Source: Stanieria sp964562685 (GTDB taxonomy: Bacteria > Cyanobacteriota > Cyanobacteriia > Cyanobacteriales > Xenococcaceae). From it: a stretch of 64,000 bases of DNA. A program made the position numbers and the translations under genes. The notes beneath the pieces were generated by a model. That model saw only the letters and a list, made by a program, of their open reading frames with translations. It made no database searches and had not been told where the DNA came from. Within the stretch, counting starts at the first letter, position 1, and each line of letters begins with the position of its first letter. This document shows, piece after piece, positions 44,804 to 54,167 of this stretch. Where the stretch lies: NCBI GenBank assembly GCA_964562685.1, contig CAZLUP010000008.1, positions 1 to 64,000 on the forward strand, read 5' to 3'.

Positions 44804-47401
44804 TTATTCTTTTAAACTAGTTTGTTTAAGTGATAAGATTTGCTGATATTGGTGTAAGATTTCTTTTCTTTTTTCTAAGTTTCGTCGCTGACCAACTAAA
44901 GTTTCATCAAGCATACTTCTAATTTCTTGTTCTTGTGCCAGTTTTTGTTCTAACCTAAAACGATCCTTGTCTGTAGCAATATTGAGTTTCCTTTGTAAAC
45001 TTTTGACATTTTGACGTTGTAGAGATAATTCTTCTTCTTGCTCTTTAACTAATTTGGTTAACATATCTAAGTCTCTTTGAAATTGATTAACGATTTCTTT
45101 TAATTTTTCTACAGGAGTATGATCTAGTTCTTCCAAATTAATTGTGGAATTGAAAGAATTTTTCTGGCTAGATTCTTTGGCTAGACGAGAAATAGTTTCC
45201 CATAATTCTTCTTTTGGTTGTGCTAATAATTTTGGTTGTTCTTTAGTTGGTTTATGTTCAAGGGTATGATAGTAGTAACCATGAGGTTCTAAGGTAGGAC
45301 TTACACTATTAACAACAATACCTAAAACATTTTGTCCAGATTGTTCTAAAATTTCTTTGGCAAATTTGGCGTTAGTTTGATCGACAACTCCAGGCTTGAC
45401 TACTAATAAAATTCCGTCAGTTATTCTGCCAATAATCGACGCATCGGGTGCAAAATTTAAAGCAGGTGTATCAATAATGACAAAATCATAACGTGCAGCA
45501 AAAAAATCAATCAAGTTAATCATTTTTTGCGAATCAAGCAAAGTCACTGGACTGGGCGGAATAACCCCCGATGTTAGTACATCTAAATTGAGCATAACTT
45601 CTTTAATCGCCGATCGCGGGTCGATTTGTTCGGCAATTAGATTACTCAAACCACAGTTGTTATATAAATCCCAGATCCGATGTTGTAGAGGATGATGTAA
45701 ATCGCCATCAATCAGAAGAACTCGATGACCTACTTGAGCCATGGCAGCAGCTAAATTTGCAGAAATAGTAGATTTACCTTCTTGCGCGATTGAACTGCTA
45801 ACAACTATAGTTTTGATTTTTTGATCACAACTGAGAAACCGAAGATTAGATTGAAGCATCCGATAAGATTCACTAATAGCAAAAGCAGAATAATCTCGGA
45901 CAAATAGTTTGGGAACTATAGGATCTAACTCTTGTTCGGTTAGCTCTGGTAGTTTAGATTGATCTACAGCGGGGATGATACCAAGCCATGTGTAGCCAAA
46001 AATTTGCTTGGCTTCTTCAAGAGTTTTAATAGATTTATCAAGAGTTTCCAAAAGATAGATAGTTGCTCCTGCTACCATTGTTGCTAAAACTGCTGAAGCA
46101 AGATAGCCGATTTTGCGTGAGGGGATTGGTTCTTCTGGGACAAAGGCTTGGGAAACTACTCGAAAGTTTCCAGTATTTTGATTTTCAGCAATTTTAACTT
46201 CTTGGAGTTTTTGTAATAGGAGTGAATAGGTAGATTGAGAAACTTTTAGTTCTCGGCTTAAAGCACTTAGTTGTTGTTCTAATTGAGGAAATAAACTAAT
46301 TTTTTTTTGATAATTATTTTCTACTTTCGATAATTCAGCTACCTGACTTGATAAACCTCGACTAGTAGCTTCTAATTTGATCAAGTCTAAGGTCAGGGTT
46401 TGTTGCAGTTGTCCGTTTTGAATGTTACCATAAAGTAAATTCAGGCGAGTGCCTGAATTTTGTTGTATTCTTTGTTGCAGTAGCTTTCTTAGACTTTGAA
46501 CTTTTTCTTCTAGTTCAATGATCTTGGGATTGTTGTCTGTATAACGAGTTTTTTCTTGAGCTAATAAAGATTCAGTTTGTTGCAGTTGTTGAACTACTTC
46601 TTGAATGGCAGGAGACTGACTAAGATTAGTGATTAAGGCTGCTCGTTGAGAGTCCATTCCCAATCTTTGTCTTAAAAGATCAGACTCACTACTAATTTTG
46701 GCTATTTCTGCTTTGGCACTATTAATTTGTTGTTGGGTTTGATTAATTAGTTGAATAATTTCTGGAGCTTCTGTTTCTAGAGATACTATTTGATTTTGTT
46801 GTTTAAAACTGCTTAAAGCCAATTCAGCTTTACCTACTGTAGCTTTGGCTTGAGGTAATTGCTCTTCCAAAAATTGTCTAGCAGATGCTAACTCGGCTCG
46901 ATTGGCAGAGATGTGCTGTTTTAGAAAAACCGACATCAAGGTATTAACTGCATCAGTTGCTTTTTGAGGGTTTTCATCTTGATAGCTAATGGAAATAATA
47001 TCTGTCCCAGTCACATTACTAGCATTGAGGTTAGCAAGAAAGTCTTGGGGCTTAACAAGTTTACCTTCGTTATCTTTCCACTTAAGTTGGGCTAAAGTTT
47101 CTCGAATTACTGGGGTGGAAAGAATAATTGTGGATTGAGTGGTTAGGGGATCGCTTTTGGAATTATAGTTATCAGATTTAGGAATTCCTTCGGTTGGATC
47201 TACTAGAGAAGAGGTGGTGTTAGTTTTTGTGTAGAGTAATTCACCAGAAGCTAAATAGACTGGTTTTTTTAAAGTAGTTGTAATTATTCCCACGGTTAAA
47301 ACCGAAATAAAAGCAGCTAAAGCTGGTAACCAACGTCTTTTAACAACTACAGGTAATAAATTGGACTCAAACTTGGCAAGATAGTTGTTAGATGATTCCA
47401 T
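44804..47401 (-). CDS. Wzc-type polysaccharide co-polymerase and tyrosine kinase
   Basis: An 865-residue inner-membrane protein controlling polysaccharide length and export. Two membrane spans (about 24-42 and 431-451) flank a long periplasmic Wzz-type domain with coiled coils; the PEEPIPSRK motif precedes the second span. The BY-kinase domain has Walker A SIAQEGKST (about 537-545), Walker A' VLLIDGD (561-567) and Walker B FVIIDTP (640-646). A YYY cluster (709-711) may be the autophosphorylation site. Unusually, about 100 residues of charged coiled coil (765-865) follow the kinase, where most relatives end with a tyrosine-rich tail. It is the last gene of the cluster. Confidence 0.92.
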   Translation of the reverse strand: MESSNNYLAKFESNLLPVVVKRRWLPALAAFISVLTVGIITTTLKKPVYLASGELLYTKTNTTSSLVDPTEGIPKSDNYNSKSDPLTTQSTIILSTPVIRETLAQLKWKDNEGKLVKPQDFLANLNASNVTGTDIISISYQDENPQKATDAVNTLMSVFLKQHISANRAELASARQFLEEQLPQAKATVGKAELALSSFKQQNQIVSLETEAPEIIQLINQTQQQINSAKAEIAKISSESDLLRQRLGMDSQRAALITNLSQSPAIQEVVQQLQQTESLLAQEKTRYTDNNPKIIELEEKVQSLRKLLQQRIQQNSGTRLNLLYGNIQNGQLQQTLTLDLIKLEATSRGLSSQVAELSKVENNYQKKISLFPQLEQQLSALSRELKVSQSTYSLLLQKLQEVKIAENQNTGNFRVVSQAFVPEEPIPSRKIGYLASAVLATMVAGATIYLLETLDKSIKTLEEAKQIFGYTWLGIIPAVDQSKLPELTEQELDPIVPKLFVRDYSAFAISESYRMLQSNLRFLSCDQKIKTIVVSSSIAQEGKSTISANLAAAMAQVGHRVLLIDGDLHHPLQHRIWDLYNNCGLSNLIAEQIDPRSAIKEVMLNLDVLTSGVIPPSPVTLLDSQKMINLIDFFAARYDFVIIDTPALNFAPDASIIGRITDGILLVVKPGVVDQTNAKFAKEILEQSGQNVLGIVVNSVSPTLEPHGYYYHTLEHKPTKEQPKLLAQPKEELWETISRLAKESSQKNSFNSTINLEELDHTPVEKLKEIVNQFQRDLDMLTKLVKEQEEELSLQRQNVKSLQRKLNIATDKDRFRLEQKLAQEQEIRSMLDETLVGQRRNLEKRKEILHQYQQILSLKQTSLKE

Positions 47402-47582
47402 AAAAATTTGTTATTGAAAACCCACAATATCAAAGATTGATGATTCGATTGTAGTGCAAATACTTAAGTATTAATACAGAATACCCTAGTTTAAAAAGGG
47501 AAGACAAGAGTAATTCAGTCTTATTTCCTAAAAATTTAGATAATGTACTGAAAAATAGAGAGTTTATGCTGAGAAAATTTAG

Positions 47583-48713
47583 TTAAGCTTTAAAGACTAA
47601 TTTAATTGCCTCAATTACTCGATTAATTTCTGTTTCGGTCAAACTAGAACTTGAGGGTAAACAAAGACCTGTTTGAAAAAGATTTTCTGCGATTGCACCA
47701 CCAATACATTCACAATCTTGAAATACTGGTTGGAGATGAAGTGGCTTCCACACAGGACGAGTTTCAATATTTTGTTGAGCCAGTTCTAAACGAATCTCTT
47801 CTCGGTCTATTCCAGCAAGAGTAGGTTCAATAGTGATGCAAGTAAGCCAGCGAGTACAAGTGCCGTAGGAGGCTTCAGGCATAAACTCAATTCCAGGTAA
47901 GTTCTTTAGTGCCTGATAATAACGCTCAAAGTTATTTCGTCTAGCTGCTACTCGGTCTTGCAGTACTAATAATTGACCCCTACCAATCCCTGCCAGCACA
48001 TTGCTTAACCGATAATTGTAGCCAATTTCAGAATGTTCATAATGAGCAGCCAAGTCACGAGCTTGAGTAGAGAGAAAACGAGCTTTAGCTATTGCTTCTG
48101 GCTCTTCGGCAACTAACATTCCTCCCCCAGAGGTAGTAATGATTTTGTTACCATTGAAAGAAAAAATGCCAAAGCGTCCAAAAGTTCCTGGTGATTGCCC
48201 TTGATAGGTAGCTCCTAAAGATTCGGCAGCATCTTCAATCAAAGGGATTTCATAATTTTGACAAGTTTTTAAAATTGCTTCGAGATCGGCACTCTGACCA
48301 TACAAATGAACTAAAATTACGGCTTTAGGTAATTTACTAAGTTTGGCTCGTTTTTCTAAAGCTTCTTGTAGCAAATTAGGATCCATGTTCCAAGAAATGC
48401 GATCGCTATCGATAAAGACTGGTTTAGCTCCCAAATATTTAATGGGATTGGCACTAGCGATAAAAGTCAGAGTAGAGCAAAACACCTCGTCTCCTGGTTC
48501 TACACCAACTAATCTAAGAGCCAAATGTAAGGCTGCCGTACCAGAGCTAACTGCTGCTGCGTGTTTAGAGCCAATTATTTGACAAAATTCGGTTTCAAAG
48601 GCTTCAACATGAGGTCCGACTGGGGCAATCCAATTGGTATCAAAGGCTTCTCTAATAAATTCTAATTCGCGTTCGCCCATATGTGGCGTTGACAGCAAAA
48701 TAGGTTTGTTCAT
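47583..48713 (-). CDS. DegT/DnrJ/EryC1/StrS aminotransferase
   Basis: A 376-residue PLP-dependent aminotransferase that converts a keto-sugar nucleotide into an amino sugar, typical of surface glycan synthesis. The PLP lysine is K190 in SFNGNKIITTSGGGM, and the SSGTAALHLAL segment (about 56-66) binds the cofactor phosphate. The DAAESLGA motif (161-168) is also present. It likely supplies a 4-amino sugar to the repeat unit made by this cluster. The matching dehydratase is not evident here, though the epimerase gene nearby may act with it. Confidence 0.92.
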   Translation of the reverse strand: MNKPILLSTPHMGERELEFIREAFDTNWIAPVGPHVEAFETEFCQIIGSKHAAAVSSGTAALHLALRLVGVEPGDEVFCSTLTFIASANPIKYLGAKPVFIDSDRISWNMDPNLLQEALEKRAKLSKLPKAVILVHLYGQSADLEAILKTCQNYEIPLIEDAAESLGATYQGQSPGTFGRFGIFSFNGNKIITTSGGGMLVAEEPEAIAKARFLSTQARDLAAHYEHSEIGYNYRLSNVLAGIGRGQLLVLQDRVAARRNNFERYYQALKNLPGIEFMPEASYGTCTRWLTCITIEPTLAGIDREEIRLELAQQNIETRPVWKPLHLQPVFQDCECIGGAIAENLFQTGLCLPSSSSLTETEINRVIEAIKLVFKA

Positions 48714-48831
48714 TATTGTTTTGTTTTTGATGTTTGATGATTAAATAGATGTGTCTACTAAATAACTGATTGCAATATATTTCATTGTTAAAATATACAT
48801 ACCTGATCAAATTTTAGGGAAAGCGATTATC

Positions 48832-49635
48832 ATGCTTGTTTTTGTCATACCGATAAAAAGTAGAAAAATTTCTAGATCTTGGGGAACCCTATCTAAACTC
48901 TTTGAGAGATGTCTTAAATCTACATGCAACCAAACCTCACCAAATTTTAGAGTTGTTGTGGTTTGTAACGAACAACCCAGCATTCAGTTTGAACATCCAA
49001 ATGTTGAATATATTAAAGTTAACTTTGCACCACCTGTCAATTCTTTAGAGCTAAAAGAAAAGGAGTTTATTGGCTATGATTATATAGCTAGTTCAGAAAT
49101 TATAAGTCAAGACAAAGATAAAGCGCGAAAAATTGTTACTGGGTTAAAATCTGCTGAGAAATTTCAGCCCTCCCACGTTATGTTTGTCGATGCTGATGAT
49201 TGTGTAAGTCGATATTTGGCTGAATTTGTCGAACAGCATCAAGATGCAGATGGCTGGGTAATGAAAAAAGGGTATATTTACAAAGAAGGCAGCAAATTTC
49301 TATATCAAAACGTCAAAAATTTTAACCATATATGTGGAACTTCAATAATCATTAATTTTAAATTTCGTTATCAACTTTTTGCTAACCCTGATATGTGTAA
49401 TTGGTCTTTTGATGAATTTCCTGGAGCTGAGCTTCAATGTTTGCCATTTATAGGTAGTGTATATAGCGTGGCAAATGGAGAAAATATTTTTATGACTACT
49501 CAGACTAAATCACAGATGCAGAGTCAAAATTTAAAACAAAGTCTTCCAAAACTGATAGAAAAGTTGAAGAAATATAGATTCTCTTTAATAAATAAATCAA
49601 TTGTTAATGATTTTAATTTATATAGTATTTATTAA
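48832..49635 (+). CDS. GT-A type glycosyltransferase
   Basis: A 267-residue predicted glycosyltransferase with an N-terminal Rossmann-like start (MLVFVIPIKSRK) and a metal-binding DADD motif at 120-123 (MFVDADDCVS). It is the only plus-strand gene inside the polysaccharide cluster and is thus in a separate transcript, with its stop only five bases from the convergent WecA-type gene. The acceptor is unknown. Its lysine-rich, AT-rich character is slightly different from the neighbouring genes, so recent acquisition is possible. Confidence 0.75.
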   Translation: MLVFVIPIKSRKISRSWGTLSKLFERCLKSTCNQTSPNFRVVVVCNEQPSIQFEHPNVEYIKVNFAPPVNSLELKEKEFIGYDYIASSEIISQDKDKARKIVTGLKSAEKFQPSHVMFVDADDCVSRYLAEFVEQHQDADGWVMKKGYIYKEGSKFLYQNVKNFNHICGTSIIINFKFRYQLFANPDMCNWSFDEFPGAELQCLPFIGSVYSVANGENIFMTTQTKSQMQSQNLKQSLPKLIEKLKKYRFSLINKSIVNDFNLYSIY

Positions 49636-49639
49636 TAAT

Positions 49640-50641
49640 CTAAGTTTGCTTGTTTGTGATTAAATAAAATTCTCCGATAGCGATAAAAATAATTATTAAG
49701 ACTAAATTGACTATAATTCCGATTAACTTCAACCAGGTAATAATAGTAGCCAATACTAAGGTTAAAGCGAGATAAAATATAGTAACTTCTCTATGAGACC
49801 AGCCAGACTGTTGTAAACGTTGATACAAATGGCTACGATGAGCTTGAAAAATATTTTCTTTCCTTAGAAAACGGCGGATGATAGTATAAATAGCATCGCC
49901 AATTAGAGGAAAGGTAACCGTTAAAGCTGACCAAACTTGAATCAGATGATTATGGTTAGAGAGAAGAGCGATCGCAATAATTGCTCCTAACACAGTACTG
50001 CCAACATCACCCATAAAAATTTTGGCAGGCGACCAATTCCACCACAAGAAACCTATTACCGCAGTAGCCAAAAGCAAAAAAAAAGGTTGGTTCAAATAAA
50101 AACTGATAAAAATTAGTTGCAAAGCTGTCACGCTAGCAACTAAACCATCTAAACCATCCATAAAATTGTAAAAGTTAATCACAGCGGTAATTCCAATTAC
50201 AGTTAAAGCTGTATCGAGGATAAAGCCACCTGTCCCCAGGCTATCAACTCCAGGTACAGGAATCAAACCAAAATGAACTGTAATTAGAACTGCAACAATC
50301 AGTTGGATTAGATATCTAATAGTAGCTGAGATATCTTTGTAATCATCAATTAGACCAACAATCACTAAAGGGGTAAGCACTAACCAGAAGTAAAAAAAAT
50401 TAGCTAATGAGATTTCACCGATTATAGTACGAGGAAAATAATTATCTAAAATTGCATAAACTAATCCAGTAATCGCAAAAGCAATAATAAAACCTAAGCC
50501 ACCACCTCTAGGAGTAGCAACAATATGAGAACTACGTTCGTTGGGAATATCTAAAATTCGTTGACCAAAATAATTTTTGATCAAAGCAGTAAAATTGAAG
50601 CAAATAAAAAAGCTAGATAATAGTAAAAGTAAAAATACCAT
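49640..50641 (-). CDS. WecA/MraY-type polyprenyl-phosphate sugar-1-P transferase
   Basis: A 333-residue integral membrane protein of glycosyltransferase family 4 in the WecA/WbpL group, which links a HexNAc-1-phosphate to undecaprenyl phosphate. It has about ten hydrophobic segments, the DDxKD-type motif at 99-103 (DDYKD), NFYNFMDGLDG (156-166) and FMGDVGS (209-215), all catalytic elements. It lies directly downstream of an NAD-dependent epimerase, a pairing like WbpL/WbpV in Pseudomonas. A second initiating transferase of a different class is also in this cluster. Confidence 0.92.
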   Translation of the reverse strand: MVFLLLLLSSFFICFNFTALIKNYFGQRILDIPNERSSHIVATPRGGGLGFIIAFAITGLVYAILDNYFPRTIIGEISLANFFYFWLVLTPLVIVGLIDDYKDISATIRYLIQLIVAVLITVHFGLIPVPGVDSLGTGGFILDTALTVIGITAVINFYNFMDGLDGLVASVTALQLIFISFYLNQPFFLLLATAVIGFLWWNWSPAKIFMGDVGSTVLGAIIAIALLSNHNHLIQVWSALTVTFPLIGDAIYTIIRRFLRKENIFQAHRSHLYQRLQQSGWSHREVTIFYLALTLVLATIITWLKLIGIIVNLVLIIIFIAIGEFYLITNKQT

Positions 50642-50649
50642 GATGTATA

Positions 50650-51624
50650 TTAAGAAAAACTTTTGCTGAAACCTTCATCAATGGTGTAAGGTGGTTGCCA
50701 ATTTAAAGTTTGACAGATTAGGCTATTATCTATTGTTAGGGAACCTAATAAACGATTAACTGTAGAACTGTTAACAGGAAGAGGCTTACCCAATAATTTT
50801 TCTAATTGATCTGCCATAACTACTAATAGCTTGATCAAGCTGAGAGGAATAGGAATTAAAACAATGGAGCGATTTAAAGCGCGAGCAATTTGCTTAATTA
50901 GTTCTGGAGTTGATAAAGTCTGACCATCACTAATTACAAATAGCTGATTTTTAGCTTGAGAATGAGTCAAACAAATTGCGATCGCATCTACCAAATTACC
51001 AACATAGAGAAAACTACGACGATTTTTGACTAATCCAAGAGGAAGGGGTAAACCTAATTTAACTAATTGAATCAAACTTGCCATGTTGCCTGGATTACCC
51101 TCACCATAAACTAAAGTAGGACGTAAAATTGTCCAAGTCATACTACTGTTACTAGCCAAATTAATTAAAGCTTGTTCAGCCTGTAACTTGCTTCTGCCGT
51201 AAGGTGTATCTGGTTGACAGGAAGAAGTTTCGGTAAGGATCTCATTACTTAAAGTAGCAACTGCACCTATAGAACTAATAAAAATAAAGTGTTTTACTCC
51301 TGCTTGAATAGATTGTTGAACTAAATTAGCTGTTCCTTGAGTGTTGACTCGGATAAACTCTGCTTCGGAATTGGGGACTTGTTCTTGTAAAATATGAGCG
51401 CGTGCTGCTAAATGAATTACTACTTCAACTTCCCTAAGTGCTTGACTCCAGTTGGTTTGGTGATCAATTTCTCCAACGATGACAGTTGCTACTGTAATTG
51501 GTAATTTTTTCTGACTATCTTCATTGCGGATTGCTGCTACAATTTGACAGTCACTAATTTGGTTTAATCTAGGGATTAAATGGCTGCCAATAAAACCTGT
51601 TGCACCAGTAATTAAAACTTTCAT
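50650..51624 (-). CDS. NAD-dependent epimerase/dehydratase (sugar nucleotide)
   Basis: A 324-residue extended short-chain dehydrogenase. The NAD-binding GATGFIGSHL motif is at 7-16, and the catalytic YxxxK is Y142-K146 (PYGRSKLQAE). It resembles UDP-sugar 4-epimerases of the WbpV type that work with the WecA/WbpL-like transferase encoded eight bases downstream. Substrate is inferred, probably a UDP-HexNAc. Confidence 0.9.
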   Translation of the reverse strand: MKVLITGATGFIGSHLIPRLNQISDCQIVAAIRNEDSQKKLPITVATVIVGEIDHQTNWSQALREVEVVIHLAARAHILQEQVPNSEAEFIRVNTQGTANLVQQSIQAGVKHFIFISSIGAVATLSNEILTETSSCQPDTPYGRSKLQAEQALINLASNSSMTWTILRPTLVYGEGNPGNMASLIQLVKLGLPLPLGLVKNRRSFLYVGNLVDAIAICLTHSQAKNQLFVISDGQTLSTPELIKQIARALNRSIVLIPIPLSLIKLLVVMADQLEKLLGKPLPVNSSTVNRLLGSLTIDNSLICQTLNWQPPYTIDEGFSKSFS

Positions 51625-51691
51625 AGCAACACATCTAAATATTGATTAACTTATTTTCTCATATTTGTGTTAACAACCAGTTAGGATAGAA

Positions 51692-52747
51692 TTATTGAAT
51701 TGAAGCACGATAGACTGGAAAAAAATTGCTTTGATTCAACTTTTGGGGTTCGATATTAAGCTCCTTGGCACGCAATTGCACTAAATAATCATATTTTTCT
51801 GGATTAATAATGATTCGCATGGTATTGAACTGATGTCTGAGTTTGGAAAAACCTGCTTTGAAAGTATAAACAGGGTCTTTTGTGCCACCAACGCCACCAC
51901 CTAGGTGCAAAAATTCATTACCGCGTCGATGCGCCCAATAACGAGCATAATCGGTTTCTAAGCTACTGGGAGAAAGGTGAACAAATTTATCTTTTGTTCC
52001 TCCTAAAGTACTCTGAACAATGCCACAAACTTCTGTATATAACCCTGCACAGGCTATTTCGTTTTCGTATTCAACAATACACAGATGTAGTTTTTCCCCC
52101 AAAGCTTGAGACATCTGGCGATAATATTTGTGGTCAAAAGAATAGTATCTATCGTTAGCCTGGACTCTTGCCATCGTTTCTTGATAAATTGTGGTAAATT
52201 CATCAAGATATTCGTTAATTGGTACGAATTTGGCTTCCATGCCTAATTTTTTACATTTATTAATCGTACTTTTGTGTCCTTTGCGTGTATGGGACCATAA
52301 TTGAGATTCAGGAATTCTCAGATCGATAGAAACAGTTTCACCATTGGGAGTAAAGCTGTCTGGAGGGAAAATTTCCTCAAAGTTTTCGTTCAGAATCGGA
52401 TGCATTCTTAAAAAAACTGAACAGACATTCTTGTGGTTCAAAATTTGTTGAAATTCCTGCCAAGCTTGCTCAATAAACTCTGGAGAATTAATCGCTGCTG
52501 GACTTAATAAAATTCCTGGATAACCGTAGGGAGACTTGAGATCGAAAATATCTTCTTCGCATTGAGAGAGTAAATAAGGCACAAAAAATATTTTATCTGC
52601 GTCAATAATTGCGATTGCTTCCGGTATACTAGTACTTCTGCTTGCTTCTAGGGCAATATATTCTGGTAATTGGTAAATATCATGACGAATTTGTTCTAAA
52701 ATCTTTCGCCATAAAGGATTAACTAGGTCAATTATTTGAGATTTCAT
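51692..52747 (-). CDS. FemAB/GNAT-like acyltransferase
   Basis: A 351-residue protein with a C-terminal acetyltransferase-like domain of the FemAB or Acetyltransf_6 type. Residues about 150-300 include WSHTRKGHKSTINKCKKLG (N-terminal binding segment) and the FLHLGGGVGGTKDPVYTFK loop. Such enzymes in polysaccharide clusters often add an amino acid or acyl group to a sugar amine, fitting the amino-sugar genes here. Substrate is not determined. Confidence 0.8.
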   Translation of the reverse strand: MKSQIIDLVNPLWRKILEQIRHDIYQLPEYIALEASRSTSIPEAIAIIDADKIFFVPYLLSQCEEDIFDLKSPYGYPGILLSPAAINSPEFIEQAWQEFQQILNHKNVCSVFLRMHPILNENFEEIFPPDSFTPNGETVSIDLRIPESQLWSHTRKGHKSTINKCKKLGMEAKFVPINEYLDEFTTIYQETMARVQANDRYYSFDHKYYRQMSQALGEKLHLCIVEYENEIACAGLYTEVCGIVQSTLGGTKDKFVHLSPSSLETDYARYWAHRRGNEFLHLGGGVGGTKDPVYTFKAGFSKLRHQFNTMRIIINPEKYDYLVQLRAKELNIEPQKLNQSNFFPVYRASIQ

Positions 52748-52767
52748 TGTTTATGTGAAATGGCATC

Positions 52768-53219
52768 TTAGTTGGCTTGATACAATTCGTAATACAAAGT
52801 ATATCTTTGAGCTAGATCGAAAGGGAGATAGTTGCGAAAAGGATACTCAGAAGCTACCAATATTGCTCGCCCTTTTCCAGAACCAAAATCAATAAAATTA
52901 TATTCACTTAAGTTGTAGGGAAGATAGGAAAAGAGAGTTCTAAGGGTTTTAATCGGTATAGGATCGTAAATAGTACCAGATTAACATTGTTGCTATCTAT
53001 AGTCAGTTCCTGCAAATGAATAGAACCGCAAGTATCAACGTTATATTTGCGATCAAATTTTTTATCAAAGTATAAGCCTACTAATCGACGAAATAAAGGA
53101 AAACCGTTATTCAAAATCTCCTTAATCAGTTCGGGAAAAGTCCTTTCACTTACAAACAGATAAATTTTTCTTTTAATGGATGCAGGATTATGAAAATTTT
53201 TTTGGTTAGAGAAGATCAT
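52768..53219 (-). pseudogene. Frameshifted, truncated SAM methyltransferase
   Basis: The frame from ATG 53219 encodes about 80 residues ending in a stop after a frame change near 52980. In the next frame, from about 52981, translation continues as GTIYDPIPIKTLR, then the class I methyltransferase motif FIDFGSGKGRAILVASEYPF, and ends with a stop at 52768-52770. The normal remainder of the SAM-binding domain is absent; the last about 20 residues do not fit the fold. The N-terminal part before the break (NNVNL preceding the shift) joins naturally. The gene appears inactivated by a frameshift and a deletion of the 3' part. Confidence 0.8.
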
Positions 53220-53254
53220 AATAATTTTGAATTTTTTTGATATTTGTAATTGAA

Positions 53255-54145
53255 TTATTTTGACCAAATGACAGGAAAAATATCAGGATCGCTAAAATCT
53301 GGTTCTCCGTTAGGCAATTTGCGACACATTGATTCTAAAAAATGATGAATTTCTACACCATTATTCCAATAAGGTTGATAATGATTATCTCGGTCTTGTA
53401 AGTATAGGGCAAATGCTTGACGAGGAAGATTGGAGTGATTGGGATAGCTACCATGAATTGTATAACTATGGTGAAAGCTAATTTGACCCTTTTTTAAAAG
53501 CATTGGTACTTCTACAATTTTTCTTCCTTCCCGAGCAAATTTTTGTGCTATTTCTTGAAGATTTTGAGAATTGAAATAACGTAAATGTTCTGTATTTGAC
53601 CATTTATGACTGCCATCGATCACTATTAATGGTGATCTTTCCAGGCTAACATCATGGAATGGAATCCAAGCGGAAAGCATTTTTTTGGATGTACAGTTAG
53701 AAGAGTAAGAATAATCAGTATGCCATCCCACTACACCCCCTTCATTGTCTTTAGTTACAGGAGCTTTGTAAACTAGGGTATCTTCAAATAATCTAATTTC
53801 TGTTGTACCAGCCAATCTAGCTGCGATCGCACCAATTATTGGTTGAAGCATGAGCTTTTTTAATTCTTTTTGGCGATAAGAAACGTGTTGATTATTCCGA
53901 ACTGCATCACCATCTCCAGGTTTCCAATCACTATAGCCAGTTTTATAGGGGATTTCAGTATCTATTTCTCCTCGATAAAATTTTTGACTACCAATAATTG
54001 CTTGGTCAATTATTTCATCTGGAATTACTTTTTCTTTAGTAATAAACCAGCCATGTTCTTGATAAAAACTGACTTCTTCATCTGTGGGTAATAATTCTAG
54101 TTGTTGAGCAGATAAATAAAATTTGGTTTTTAAAGATTTGTTCAT
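53255..54145 (-). CDS. Phytanoyl-CoA dioxygenase (PhyH) family protein
   Basis: A 296-residue Fe(II)/2-oxoglutarate dioxygenase-like protein. The iron-binding HxD is H142-D144 (GWHTDYSYS) and the distal histidine is H231 in TIHGSYPNHSN, with a conserved R242 that would bind 2-oxoglutarate. All metal ligands are present. In surface polysaccharide loci such proteins may hydroxylate a sugar or lipid substituent; the substrate here is inferred only from context. It lies between the PLP protein and the broken methyltransferase gene. Confidence 0.85.
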   Translation of the reverse strand: MNKSLKTKFYLSAQQLELLPTDEEVSFYQEHGWFITKEKVIPDEIIDQAIIGSQKFYRGEIDTEIPYKTGYSDWKPGDGDAVRNNQHVSYRQKELKKLMLQPIIGAIAARLAGTTEIRLFEDTLVYKAPVTKDNEGGVVGWHTDYSYSSNCTSKKMLSAWIPFHDVSLERSPLIVIDGSHKWSNTEHLRYFNSQNLQEIAQKFAREGRKIVEVPMLLKKGQISFHHSYTIHGSYPNHSNLPRQAFALYLQDRDNHYQPYWNNGVEIHHFLESMCRKLPNGEPDFSDPDIFPVIWSK

Positions 54146-54167
54146 ATTTTTTTAGATTGTATAATTA

